Assembly: GCA_964371695.1 (NCBI GenBank)
Contig: CAYJOG010000073.1
Span: forward strand, 1 to 9,432
From: CAYJOG01 sp964371695 [NCBI: uncultured bacterium]
GTDB taxonomy: Bacteria > CAYJOG01
Length of the DNA: 9,432 nt
Direction of reading: 5' to 3'
Positions 1 to 7,738 of the stretch are shown one piece after another. Every line of letters begins with the position of its first letter. Positions within the stretch are counted from its first letter, which is position 1. A model generated the notes under the pieces. That model was not told the DNA's origin. It worked only from the letters and a program-made list of their open reading frames with translations, and searched no databases. The position numbers were made by a program, and so were the translations under genes.

Positions 1-1
1 C

Positions 2-133
2 CCTCTCCCCTTTATGGGGAGAGGAAGCCCCGAAGGGGCAGGTGAGGGGTTATTCAAAGGCAAAAAACCAATAAAGTTTTTTCTCTTTGATTCAAGCCCC
101 TCACCCCAACCCTCTCCCCATAAAGGGGAGAGG
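2..133. repeat. Palindromic interspersed repeat, copy 1 (132 bp)
   Basis: The left end (2-24) and right end (111-133) are perfect inverted repeats of 23 bp. Each end is also a hairpin: CCTCTCCCC, a 5-nt loop (TTTAT on the left, ATAAA on the right), then GGGGAGAGG. Inside lie a GAA-capped hairpin (GCCCC-GAA-GGGGC, 27-39), a 9-bp stem joining GGTGAGGGG (41-49) to CCCCTCACC (97-105), a 6-bp stem TCAAAG/CTTTGA (54-59/85-90) and AAAAAAC/GTTTTTT (62-68/76-82). The whole unit can therefore fold into one long branched structure on either strand. It lies 37 bp after the stop of the last gene, so it could act as a 3' mRNA stabiliser or block read-through, but it has no clean stem followed by a T-run. 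Such REP-like families are well known in proteobacteria; this assignment rests on pattern recognition only. A second copy lies at 7554-7868. Confidence 0.9.
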
Positions 134-170
134 GGGTAGAGGACATCCTGATGTTCTGGAATCGCACGCC

Positions 171-650
171 TCACGGTTTGGCCGCCTTTTTGCAAAAGCT
201 GCGCCAGAGGGCATCCTGGTTTTTTGCGCCGCCCTTCAGAGACGACGGCAGCGGCCAGCGGCGGCAGGCCTGCGCCAGCTCGCGGGTTTCGAATTCATGT
301 TTTTTGAAAAAGTGGAGCATGTCTCTTAAGGGTTTCGGGTCTCCCTGCCAGCATAATAAATAGGAAAACACGGCGGGCTGGCAAGCCGTGCGCACCTTTT
401 GCTTATCCAGACACGACCCCAGAAACGCCGGACCGGGCGACTGGCCCATGAGTGCGCGGGACATTTGTTGTGCCTGGGGACTGAAACGGCGGGTGTATTC
501 ATAGGGGCCGAAATGATAAGGCGCAAAGTTGACGTGGGATGACTTTGGCCCGCACCAAACCACAAACAGCGGCAGGGCGGCCAACAGTGGCCACAGCAGA
601 ATCAGCTTTCGCCAACGGGGGTGGGGCGGGATGGCAGGCGGCGCACTCAC
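171..650 (-). CDS. Small cysteine-containing protein with one N-terminal membrane segment, function unknown
   Basis: This 159-aa protein is not one I recognise. A short N-terminal stretch with Arg/Lys (residues 12-15) is followed by a hydrophobic segment at about 15-33 (LILLWPLLAALPLFVVWCG), so it is probably a single-pass inner-membrane protein or has an uncleaved signal. The rest is basic and holds five more cysteines (80, 90, 100, 129, 153, besides Cys33), which would suit disulfides if it faces the periplasm. The start is GTG at 650-648, chosen because its GTGA overlaps the TGA stop (649-647) of the giant upstream gene. No good Shine-Dalgarno precedes it, so translational coupling is the likely way it is expressed. 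The stop is TGA at 173-171. The tight overlap suggests a job linked to the giant surface protein, such as export or assembly, but that is inference from position. The reading frame is intact and there is no competing frame with better features. Confidence 0.75.
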   Translation of the reverse strand: MSAPPAIPPHPRWRKLILLWPLLAALPLFVVWCGPKSSHVNFAPYHFGPYEYTRRFSPQAQQMSRALMGQSPGPAFLGSCLDKQKVRTACQPAVFSYLLCWQGDPKPLRDMLHFFKKHEFETRELAQACRRWPLPSSLKGGAKNQDALWRSFCKKAAKP

Positions 651-3600
651 TGGTAAAGTGGGAAATCCACCAGCGCCATGCCGCCACGGGGCACGTCAAA
701 AAGCTGCGAAAGACCAGCCCTGGATTTCATGCCCCTTGGCACCGACGGCGGGAACAGTTTGAGCACGTGCTTGCCCGGCTTGAGCCCCACCATCGAAAAC
801 TTGCCATCCAGCCCCGTGTCCACGGCAATGCCGGTTTCGGTATAAAGCCGCACGCCAGCGAAACCGCCTTCGCCCCTGTCCTGCACCCCGTTGCGGTTGG
901 CGTCCTGAAACACCTTCCCCAGCACCAGACCCGTGTCGCGAAAAACGCCCTCTTTGCCCCGCAGGTTCACCTGGGCGGTGGCGGTGACGTATTCCACGCG
1001 GGTGGGGTCTTTGGGGCGGTAAGTGACGGTGTTGGGATAGGTATTCAGCCCCGGGCGGCTGGCCCCCACCACCATGTAATAGGTCAGCACCAGTTTGTTG
1101 GGGGTGGTATCTGGAATCGTGATGGAGCTGCTGATGTCCAGGCCGCTGAACCCCAGCGCCGCGTTGGGGTTGGCGGCGTTGACGGCGGTGGGGCTGAGTT
1201 CAAAGATCATTTTTTTGCCCGGCATGGCGGGGTCATCCAACGGGTCAAACACCCGCAGGGTCTGGCCGCCATAAAGCAGGCGGGCCGAGCCGGGCAGGTA
1301 TTTGAGCACCTGGGCGGGGGCATCCTCCAGAAAGAACTCCACCAGCGAGTCGCCTTCGCTCTGGCTCAAAAGCGAAACCGAAATCTGGTATTGCACCACG
1401 TCGCCGGTTTCGGCCTCGGTGACATTGACGGTCTTGCGCAGGTCAACACTCACCTTGTTGCTGACCTTGAAATCCAACCGGCGGGTAAACGAATTCCCCG
1501 CCAAATCCACGGCCTCATAAAACGCACTGTAAAGCCCCACCGGCAACGCCGTGGCGGCATCGGCCCGGAACTGTTTGCCCGGCACGTCATAAAGCGTGGT
1601 GGGGAGGGTTTGCTGGCAGCCGCCGTATTGCCCCACCACCGTGCCCTGGGGGCAGAGATAGATGGTGATGCGTGCGAGGTCGTCATCAATGCTCCAGGAG
1701 CCACTGAGGATGCGATTCCAACCACCGCCCTCCACCAGACTGCCGTCTATGTCGTCGTCGCGAAAGGTGATGGTCTGGCCATCGCTGAGGTTGGCGGGAA
1801 TCACATCTGGCGGCAGGTTGTCCAGCACAAATGACGCGCTGCTCACCGAACTGTTCCCCGCGCTGTCGGTGAACCGCAGGAAGAGGAAATACGCGCCGTC
1901 ACCGCCGCCGCCCGGCAGGTTGGCGGCATCTCCCCGCACACAATAATCCACCGTGGCGGCAGGCAGGGCCGTGCGCCAGCCGCAGGGGGTGTGCGAACGG
2001 GCGCTGCGGGCGGCGGGCAGAGCTTCCAGGTCTTGCCGATAGGCCGTGTCGTCTGGCGCAGCGGTGCGGGAGAACTGGTATTCCAGTCGCACGATGCGGC
2101 CACGGGGAATGTTGGGGTTGAGCGTGCGGTCATCCAGGCTGCCCTGCCAGTCAAAAAAGGCTGAGCGCACAAACACAAAAGGCGACACGGTGGCCCCCTT
2201 TGGATTGCGCTCGAAAAGGCCCGTGAGTGTGGCGGCGATATCAGCGTTGTGTACAGCGCCCGCCTGTTGCGACGACAGTTCGGAGGTGGCTGGAGATGTT
2301 TTGTCCACCAGAACCAACACACTGGCGCTGGTTTCGTTGCGGGCGGGCAGGTCAAAAAACCGCTGATCCACCTGATACAGCCCTTCTGGCACGGCACTCA
2401 GGCTCCACTGTGTGGTGATGATGTTCTGCTGCAACAAATTGTTGTCAGGCAAAAGTGAAAACGCCGCACCGGCAAGGGGCGCACCAGAGAAATAACTCAG
2501 GCCGCCGTCCAGCGAAGTGAGCGGCCGGATGTCGTACAACACTTCTCCTGGCTCACCGGCAAGGCTCAGCAGCGTGACAGCGTTCTGGCTTGGCCCGCCT
2601 GCGGCCTCGGTGTTGATGATGGCCACGGTTTGCCCACCGGGCGTGAGCACCACCTGGGTGAAAGTTTCGTAATCCGCCTGGGTCTGGTCTGACACCAACA
2701 GGTCGTTTTGCAGCACGTTGCCCACGCCGGGGGGCGCAACGGCGGTGACGGAATCCTGCACCACCTCACCCAGCGCCGGGTTGGCGGCGAACACCGCCGC
2801 GAGCACCGGGTCTGCCGCGATGCTGGCGGGTGTGGGTTTGTCCACCTTCGGCTCGGTGTCCACACGGGCCTCGACGCGGGCGTTGAAAGGCGGCCCCACG
2901 GTGTCGCTGCCCGCGTTGCCCAAAAGGTCATCGGCCCACACCGTCACCACCACCTGATTGGCGTCTTCGGCGAGGCGCACGATTTCATCCACCAGCGCCG
3001 ACGCTTGGGGAGCGGGCATGTTCTGGACAATGCCAATCTCCAGCGGGTCGTTCAGGCCATACTGGATATCCAGACGGTAATAGAGGTTGCGCTGCCCCAC
3101 GCCCTGACCATCGGCGTCCGTCAGCACATCCAAGTCCAGAATGCGCAGCAGCTCGCCCCCCACGTCGGTGGTGGCGGAGTAAGTCGCCACGTTGGTGGCC
3201 GGGTCAACCACCAGCGGCTGACCCAGAGGGGTGAGAAAACGCGCCGTGGTGAACTGGGGCGCGGTGGTGTCCACCACAAAGGTGGCCTGACCAGGGGCGA
3301 TGAGGTTGCCCGCAGGATCCTGCGCGCCAGAAATCTCCGCCGTGAACTGGCCATCCTGCGGCAGTTGACTGGTGAGCAATGTGGCGCGCCACTGGGCGTC
3401 GCCGGTGCCGGGGGTGTAGCCCTGTGAGTTGAAGAAAAGGTTGAGCAGGTTGCCCGCCGGGTCCCGCACCTGGGCCAGAGGAATCACCGTGATGTCCATG
3501 GCCTCGGAGAACAACACCGTCAGCTCCAGCGTGCCCGGCCCCAAAAAGCGGATGTTGGTGATGGGCTGCTGGGCATTCACCACCGGGTTGTCCACATCGG

Positions 3601-6600
3601 CGTTCTGAATGTTGGGCGCAATGAGGTCCACAAAAATGCCGTCGCTGGAAGCCAGCCCCATGTTGCCGGCGCGGTCTTCGGCCCAGACATAAACCGTGTG
3701 CTGGCCGTTGGCGGCGGCCAACAGGCCCGGACTGCCCCCAACGTCGCTGGTGACACCGGCGGGCACGGGTTTCTGACCGCCGCTGTCGGTGTCCAGTTCG
3801 TAATAATGGTTCACGATGCCGCTGCCCGCGCCATCGGTGGCGGTGAAGGTGAAGTTGATCTGGGGCTGGGTGGTGAAGGGCGCGCCGCCCTCGGCCACCA
3901 CGTTGCTCACCACCGGGGCGAGGGTGTCGATTTCGAACATGGCGCGCAGGGGGGCCTGATCGGTGTCGGTGGTGCTGATGGCGTTGCTGGCGAGATCCTG
4001 TGCGCCGGTGATGCGCATGGCGTGCAGTCCGTTTTCCGTGCCCTGGGCCACCAGCAACTGCCCCTGCCACTGCGTGGCGCTGACCCAACCCGGATTGGCC
4101 GTAAAAACGCCGCCCGAAGCAAAAGGCGTCGCCAGACCAAACGCAACACCGGGGTTCACCAACTGGTCCATGGCCTCGCTGAAATCAATGGTGACAAACA
4201 CCGTTTCGGTGCTGGCCAGGGGGTCGCCCCCCGTGGTGGTGCTGCCGTTGCTGGTGGAAAGCACAACGGCCGTCACCTGGGGCATGCCGGTGTCCACCTG
4301 AATGCTGTCGCTCACCGCCGCGCCCACGTTGCCCGCGTTGTCCTCAGCCCAGACATAAATGGTGTGCAGGCCATCGGTGGGCACCGTGACGTTGAGGTTG
4401 ACCGAAGCACCGTTCTGGGGAATCAGTGTTTTATCGGTGGTGCTGGCGGTATCGGGCGTGGGGGCGTTGAAGGAGTAAAAATATTGAAGGATGCCACTGG
4501 CAGGCGCGGTGGGGGGCGCGGCGTCTGCCCCGTTGAAGGTAAGCGCGAGCGTGGTGCTGGTGGCATAGGCCGCGCCGCCATTGAGCTGCACGCTGCTCAC
4601 ACCTGGGTCCACGGTGTCAATCACGCCGGTCTGGGTGTTGGTAACCATGGTATTGCCTGCGTCATCCTGCGCGGCGCTGAACTTGAAGCTGTTCAGGCCG
4701 TCGGTGGCCAGCACGTTGTCCACAATGGTGATCAACCCCATCCACACCTGTTTGCCGCCAGAGATTTGCCAGCCATTGACGCCGCCGCTGGAGGTGACCA
4801 CAAAGTTGTTGGGGGGAGGCGTGCCGAAGCCGACATCGGCTGTCACCGCCACGCTGGTGCTCATGGTTTCGCTGAAACTGAGTTGAATGAGATGAGCACC
4901 CGCCTTGGTGGGCGTGGGGTCTGCAATCACAAATTCCAGCAGCGTGGGCACTGTGGTGTCCACCGTCAGCGCGGGGCCAGCGGTGCAGGTGCTCACGTTG
5001 TTCACGCGGTCGGTGGCGCGCACCTTGACGAAATAGGTGCCGTCGGCCAATGACAGGCCCGTGAATGTGTGACTGGTGTTCAGCCCCACGTTGGTAAAAG
5101 CGATGGTGGCGACGTCGGCGCAACTGGCGGTGGCGCCCACGCCCACCTCGGTGAACATGGTGCCCGCGCCCTGGGCGTCACTGGTCGCTGTTTTGTCATC
5201 CACGTAAGCGTCCCAGTTGACGGTCAACGAGGTGTTGAAGATGTTCTTGTCGTGGCTGGTTCCCCCAGACCCGTTGCGCACCGCGCCGGTAATACGGGGG
5301 GGCTTGTTGTCCAGCAGCACTTTGAAGGTGTCGGTGGCGTTGTTATAAAGGAAGTCCTTGGCAGTGACGGTGAAATCGCCGTTAAAAGACGTGCTGCTGG
5401 TGAAGTTGAACGTTTCGTCAAACGTCTGGGCGGTGGTGGGAAAAGGCGCGGCGCTGATGGTGACCTTGCCGGTGCCGGTGGTGGTGAAGCCTGTTTGCAG
5501 AGCCAAGTGGGTGATTTCACGCAGACCCGACAAAACATCCTGCGCCACCACGCGGGCGCTGAAGCTGCCCGCCCCCACCTGACTGTAAAACACACAGGGC
5601 TGCACGGTGCAGGGCGGGTTGGGCTCTGGCGGCATGGGCACGTAGCTGTTGACGCCCGCCGAAAGGCTGATGGACGAAATATTGGGCAGGGATCGGTCCA
5701 CAATAAAAGCCAGCTGATAGGGTGGGTATTGTGCGCTGCCGGAGATTTGGATGTTGTCGGCGATGTCCCGCACATAAATCGAGGCGGTGTAGCTGCCGTC
5801 GGGCAATGAACTGAACGTGGTCAGATTCATGGTGATGGTGAATGGCTCGGTGATTTCGTCAAATGTGCCGTCCGTGGCGTTGAATGTGACGCCAGCAGGT
5901 GAAGCACTGCTGGTAATGTTATGGGTCTGAATACCCGTGGCCCGGTCGATCAAGGCCATCTGAATCAACCCCTGGCCAGCGGGCAGGCCCGTGGGGGTCT
6001 TGATGAGGTTGTTGCCCAGGCCAATGTCGCTGGCTTGCAGCTTGAACACCACGCTGCTGGAAAAAGAGGCTGGTGAGTCGGTGCCATTGTCCACAATGGA
6101 AGGCGGCACGATGTCCGTCGCAAAAGCGGCCAGATTGTCATTGGAAGTGCCGATGAACACATAACCCACGGCCGCACCGCCGCCCAGGGGGACTTCCATG
6201 ATCATGGGGTTGCCACGAGGCTGGCCTGCCCCCAGGTCCAGGGTGTTTTTTCCGGCATTGTCCACAATGCTGGCGGGCGTGGTCACGTCCATGGCCATGA
6301 GCTGGTTGCCCCCGCCGGGGCCTGTGCCAAAAAACACGAACTTTTTGCTGTTCACCGTGTCCATCGCCATCACGGGCCAGCCGGTGCTCTGGGTGGTTGT
6401 ATAAGCGGTGCCGGTTTTGCTGCCCAGGTTGCTCAGTGTTCCAAAACCGGTCTCCTGCCCCACAAAAAAGTTGGGCAAGCCGCCCGACTGGGTGAAGTTG
6501 GAGAAATAAAGCAGACTCTGGCCGCACAGGGTGCTGGGGCAATAGGCGGGCGGCGTTTGCAGACCCGTGCCGATGGAGGTACCACCAATGGAGTTGATGA

Positions 6601-7684
6601 GCACTTCGTTGCCGCCGCTACCAAAGGTGCCTGCGGCCGCAATGGTGCCCGCCAGGGCGGCAGCCCGGTTGGAGTGCGTTTCATAAAACTGGTTCAGATC
6701 TGCCGCATAAACCGCCCCATAGGCTCCGTTGCGGGTATAGGTGCTGGAGCCAAAAGTGCCCACCACATCGGCGTCCAGAAAAAACCGCTTGGCGCTGCTG
6801 GGGGTGGTGGCGTGCTGAATGGGCAGAAAAATCTTGCTGGCGTTGGTGTAACTGTCTGCCGCCATGGGACCGATCGTGCCGTGGTTGACATCAATCTGGT
6901 AAACCCCCGGCGCGATGGCTCCGCCCCCGGCACAGATGCGCAAGGGTTTGACCTCGCCATTGTCGCCACTGCTGGGGACACTGGCAAAGGCCACGATGAA
7001 CTCGGTGCCGTTGTTGTAAATCAGGGGCGGGCTTTTGCCCCAGGGCACACCGGCGTTCAGCGCACCAGACCACTGCACGGTGGTGAGGCTGAAGGGGTCC
7101 AGCGACTTCACCGCGCCGGAGGTGCTGTGAATGATCAGGTGGCTGCTGCCGACACAACCCCCGCCGGTGGCGATGCCGTTGGCGGGCAACAGGGCCGGGC
7201 CTGCGAGATCGTAAGCAGCAGGATAGCTGGCCGTTTCCAGGATGTTGCCGGTTTCGGCGTCAATGCGGTGGACATCTCCCGCCGTGGTGAGTACCCAAAT
7301 GTAATAATTGCCGTCGGTGTGCTGCATGCCCACCGGCGCGCCCACCAGCCCCGCCCCAAGATCGGTAGACCACACCTGACCCAGTTTTTCGGCGTCGAAC
7401 GATTCGCCACAAGCCGTGGACCCCGTGCTGCTTGCGTCATGGCGGGCCTGGAGCCAGTTGTTGTCGGCCTGGGCGCAGGAGGCGAAAGTTTTTTGCGGAA
7501 AAAGAACGGCGGCGAATAAAAACAGGGTGACGAAGCAAAGGGCGAAATATTCTCCTCTCCCCTTTATGAACCTGTTTATTAAGTCCCTCCTGGACTTTAT
7601 AAACCCAATCAGGGCCAAGCAAAGCCAGGCCCTGATGGCGAAAACCTCAACGTTTTCAACGTTTCGGCTTTCGGATGCGGCCAT
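647..7684 (-). CDS. Giant exported surface protein: PQQ-like beta-propeller, Ig-like repeats, DUF11-like and SdrD B-like domains
   Basis: Residue numbers count from the ATG at 7684 (2,345 aa). Hydrophobic residues 47-62 followed by TFA-SC at 66-70 form an export signal. Residues about 98-528 contain PQQ-enzyme-like blades, e.g. WVLTTAGDVHRIDAETGNIL and GYVFIGTSNDNLAAF, typical of a beta-propeller. From about 530 to 2075 come Ig/cadherin-like modules of roughly 100-130 aa. They are marked by [VIL]D-x-x-x-P linkers (VDTTVP, IDTLAP, VDTTAP, LDNLPP) and by VWAEDNAGN or SGAQDPAGN strands. A DUF11-like domain follows (about 2078-2240), then an SdrD B-like domain (about 2250-2345) with the calcium-loop-like motif DANRNGVQDRGEGG. 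There is no LPXTG motif or barrel, so anchoring is unknown; the upstream barrel gene is a candidate partner. The family pattern suggests adhesion or matrix binding. The start is uncertain: 7684 is the nearest in-frame ATG but lies in an inserted repeat with no good ribosome site. Alternatives are GTG 7975, TTG 7618 and a non-standard ATA 7579. The stop TGA overlaps the next gene. Confidence 0.88.
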   Translation of the reverse strand: MAASESRNVENVEVFAIRAWLCLALIGFIKSRRDLINRFIKGRGEYFALCFVTLFLFAAVLFPQKTFASCAQADNNWLQARHDASSTGSTACGESFDAEKLGQVWSTDLGAGLVGAPVGMQHTDGNYYIWVLTTAGDVHRIDAETGNILETASYPAAYDLAGPALLPANGIATGGGCVGSSHLIIHSTSGAVKSLDPFSLTTVQWSGALNAGVPWGKSPPLIYNNGTEFIVAFASVPSSGDNGEVKPLRICAGGGAIAPGVYQIDVNHGTIGPMAADSYTNASKIFLPIQHATTPSSAKRFFLDADVVGTFGSSTYTRNGAYGAVYAADLNQFYETHSNRAAALAGTIAAAGTFGSGGNEVLINSIGGTSIGTGLQTPPAYCPSTLCGQSLLYFSNFTQSGGLPNFFVGQETGFGTLSNLGSKTGTAYTTTQSTGWPVMAMDTVNSKKFVFFGTGPGGGNQLMAMDVTTPASIVDNAGKNTLDLGAGQPRGNPMIMEVPLGGGAAVGYVFIGTSNDNLAAFATDIVPPSIVDNGTDSPASFSSSVVFKLQASDIGLGNNLIKTPTGLPAGQGLIQMALIDRATGIQTHNITSSASPAGVTFNATDGTFDEITEPFTITMNLTTFSSLPDGSYTASIYVRDIADNIQISGSAQYPPYQLAFIVDRSLPNISSISLSAGVNSYVPMPPEPNPPCTVQPCVFYSQVGAGSFSARVVAQDVLSGLREITHLALQTGFTTTGTGKVTISAAPFPTTAQTFDETFNFTSSTSFNGDFTVTAKDFLYNNATDTFKVLLDNKPPRITGAVRNGSGGTSHDKNIFNTSLTVNWDAYVDDKTATSDAQGAGTMFTEVGVGATASCADVATIAFTNVGLNTSHTFTGLSLADGTYFVKVRATDRVNNVSTCTAGPALTVDTTVPTLLEFVIADPTPTKAGAHLIQLSFSETMSTSVAVTADVGFGTPPPNNFVVTSSGGVNGWQISGGKQVWMGLITIVDNVLATDGLNSFKFSAAQDDAGNTMVTNTQTGVIDTVDPGVSSVQLNGGAAYATSTTLALTFNGADAAPPTAPASGILQYFYSFNAPTPDTASTTDKTLIPQNGASVNLNVTVPTDGLHTIYVWAEDNAGNVGAAVSDSIQVDTGMPQVTAVVLSTSNGSTTTGGDPLASTETVFVTIDFSEAMDQLVNPGVAFGLATPFASGGVFTANPGWVSATQWQGQLLVAQGTENGLHAMRITGAQDLASNAISTTDTDQAPLRAMFEIDTLAPVVSNVVAEGGAPFTTQPQINFTFTATDGAGSGIVNHYYELDTDSGGQKPVPAGVTSDVGGSPGLLAAANGQHTVYVWAEDRAGNMGLASSDGIFVDLIAPNIQNADVDNPVVNAQQPITNIRFLGPGTLELTVLFSEAMDITVIPLAQVRDPAGNLLNLFFNSQGYTPGTGDAQWRATLLTSQLPQDGQFTAEISGAQDPAGNLIAPGQATFVVDTTAPQFTTARFLTPLGQPLVVDPATNVATYSATTDVGGELLRILDLDVLTDADGQGVGQRNLYYRLDIQYGLNDPLEIGIVQNMPAPQASALVDEIVRLAEDANQVVVTVWADDLLGNAGSDTVGPPFNARVEARVDTEPKVDKPTPASIAADPVLAAVFAANPALGEVVQDSVTAVAPPGVGNVLQNDLLVSDQTQADYETFTQVVLTPGGQTVAIINTEAAGGPSQNAVTLLSLAGEPGEVLYDIRPLTSLDGGLSYFSGAPLAGAAFSLLPDNNLLQQNIITTQWSLSAVPEGLYQVDQRFFDLPARNETSASVLVLVDKTSPATSELSSQQAGAVHNADIAATLTGLFERNPKGATVSPFVFVRSAFFDWQGSLDDRTLNPNIPRGRIVRLEYQFSRTAAPDDTAYRQDLEALPAARSARSHTPCGWRTALPAATVDYCVRGDAANLPGGGGDGAYFLFLRFTDSAGNSSVSSASFVLDNLPPDVIPANLSDGQTITFRDDDIDGSLVEGGGWNRILSGSWSIDDDLARITIYLCPQGTVVGQYGGCQQTLPTTLYDVPGKQFRADAATALPVGLYSAFYEAVDLAGNSFTRRLDFKVSNKVSVDLRKTVNVTEAETGDVVQYQISVSLLSQSEGDSLVEFFLEDAPAQVLKYLPGSARLLYGGQTLRVFDPLDDPAMPGKKMIFELSPTAVNAANPNAALGFSGLDISSSITIPDTTPNKLVLTYYMVVGASRPGLNTYPNTVTYRPKDPTRVEYVTATAQVNLRGKEGVFRDTGLVLGKVFQDANRNGVQDRGEGGFAGVRLYTETGIAVDTGLDGKFSMVGLKPGKHVLKLFPPSVPRGMKSRAGLSQLFDVPRGGMALVDFPLYQ
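3272..4963 (-). repeat. Alternating A-B-A-B-A Ig-like module array inside the giant gene
   Basis: Within the giant protein, five consecutive modules alternate between two types. Type A has an FSE-[AT]-M strand near its start and a closing Trp...AQD-x-A-[GS]-N strand. Examples are QLSFSETMS with FSAAQDDAGN, VTIDFSEAMD with ITGAQDLASN, and LTVLFSEAMD with ISGAQDPAGN. Type B has an aromatic-rich strand (YFYSFNAPTPD or YYELDTDSGG) and ends with HT-[IV]-YVWAED-x-AGN. Each module is joined to the next by a [VI]D-x-x-x-P linker, and the A+B pair is about 220-230 residues long. This points to duplication of a two-domain unit. The copies have diverged in sequence and are not near-identical DNA repeats, so the duplication is old. 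Confidence 0.75.
7481..7561 (-). other. Signal-peptide segment of the giant protein
   Basis: Reading leftwards from 7561, the frame encodes a basic stretch (KGRGEYF), a hydrophobic core (ALCFVTLFLFAAVLF) and a polar end, PQKTFA, followed by SCAQ. This is a classic Sec signal with cleavage most likely after TFA. Because Cys follows (F-A-S-C), an atypical lipobox is a weaker alternative. A disulfide with the TACGES cysteine 22 residues later is another possible role for it. The Lys and Arg of the n-region are encoded by the end of the palindromic repeat (7554-7561 and neighbouring bases), while the hydrophobic core begins just after it. The true start must be upstream of this point, but no ATG, GTG or TTG lies within 50 bases. 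Confidence 0.75.
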
Positions 7685-7738
7685 CCATGGCCGCAAGAGC
7701 CTGTTGGTAGGTTTTTTGACTACTTTATAAACAGGCTC
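7568..7738. mobile_element. 171-bp non-autonomous inserted element (MITE-like) with subterminal hairpins
   Basis: The ends are imperfect inverted repeats: GAACCTGTTTATTAAGT on the left and, reading inward from the right, GAGCCTGTTTATAAAGT (15 of 17 match). TAT is duplicated on both sides (7565-7567 and 7739-7741) relative to the intact repeat at 2-24, so the insertion boundary is directly visible. It holds no transposase and is too short for one. It is almost wholly made of hairpins: GTTTATTAAGTCC/GGACTTTATAAAC (7574-7586/7592-7604, one mismatch), ATCAGGGCC/GGCCCTGAT (7608-7616/7628-7636), GCGGCCAT/ATGGCCGC (7677-7684/7687-7694) and AGAGCCTGTT/AACAGGCTCT (7696-7705/7730-7739, the last base lying in the duplicated TAT). 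It would need a transposase supplied in trans. The parent insertion-sequence family cannot be named safely from this window. Confidence 0.82.
7586..7591 (-). promoter_or_regulatory. Shine-Dalgarno-like AGGAGG inside the inserted element
   Basis: On the minus strand AGGAGG (7591-7586) is the best ribosome-binding match near the giant gene's 5' end. Six bases later an ATA codon (7579-7577) is in frame with the signal peptide and would give the n-region NRFIKGRGEYF with a well-formed signal after it. ATA is at best a very poor initiator, so this is a candidate only. A TATAAA sequence (minus strand, 7602-7597) just upstream could be a -10 element, but no convincing -35 is seen. Both signals would have been brought in by the insertion. 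Confidence 0.3.

Noticed and set aside
2-133. CRISPR array or tRNA-like element suggested by the clustered short repeats.
   Set aside because: The repeats are inverted rather than regularly spaced direct repeats, there are no spacers or cas genes, and no tRNA fold is present.
141-156. ACATC-CT-GATGT hairpin after the last gene as a terminator.
   Set aside because: A five-base stem with a two-base loop and no T-run is too weak.
539-1834. Long plus-strand open frame (431 codons) opposite the giant gene; similar ones at 2708-3427, 3698-5053, 5069-5809 and 6557-7519.
   Set aside because: Translations are rich in Gly, His, Arg, Val and Ala with no domain pattern, as expected opposite GC-rich coding DNA. 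The minus-strand frame has clear repeated domains throughout.
3204-4088. Minus-strand open frame of 294 codons overlapping the giant gene in another frame.
   Set aside because: Low-complexity Arg/His/Gly composition; it lies inside the well-supported Ig-like module region of the real frame.
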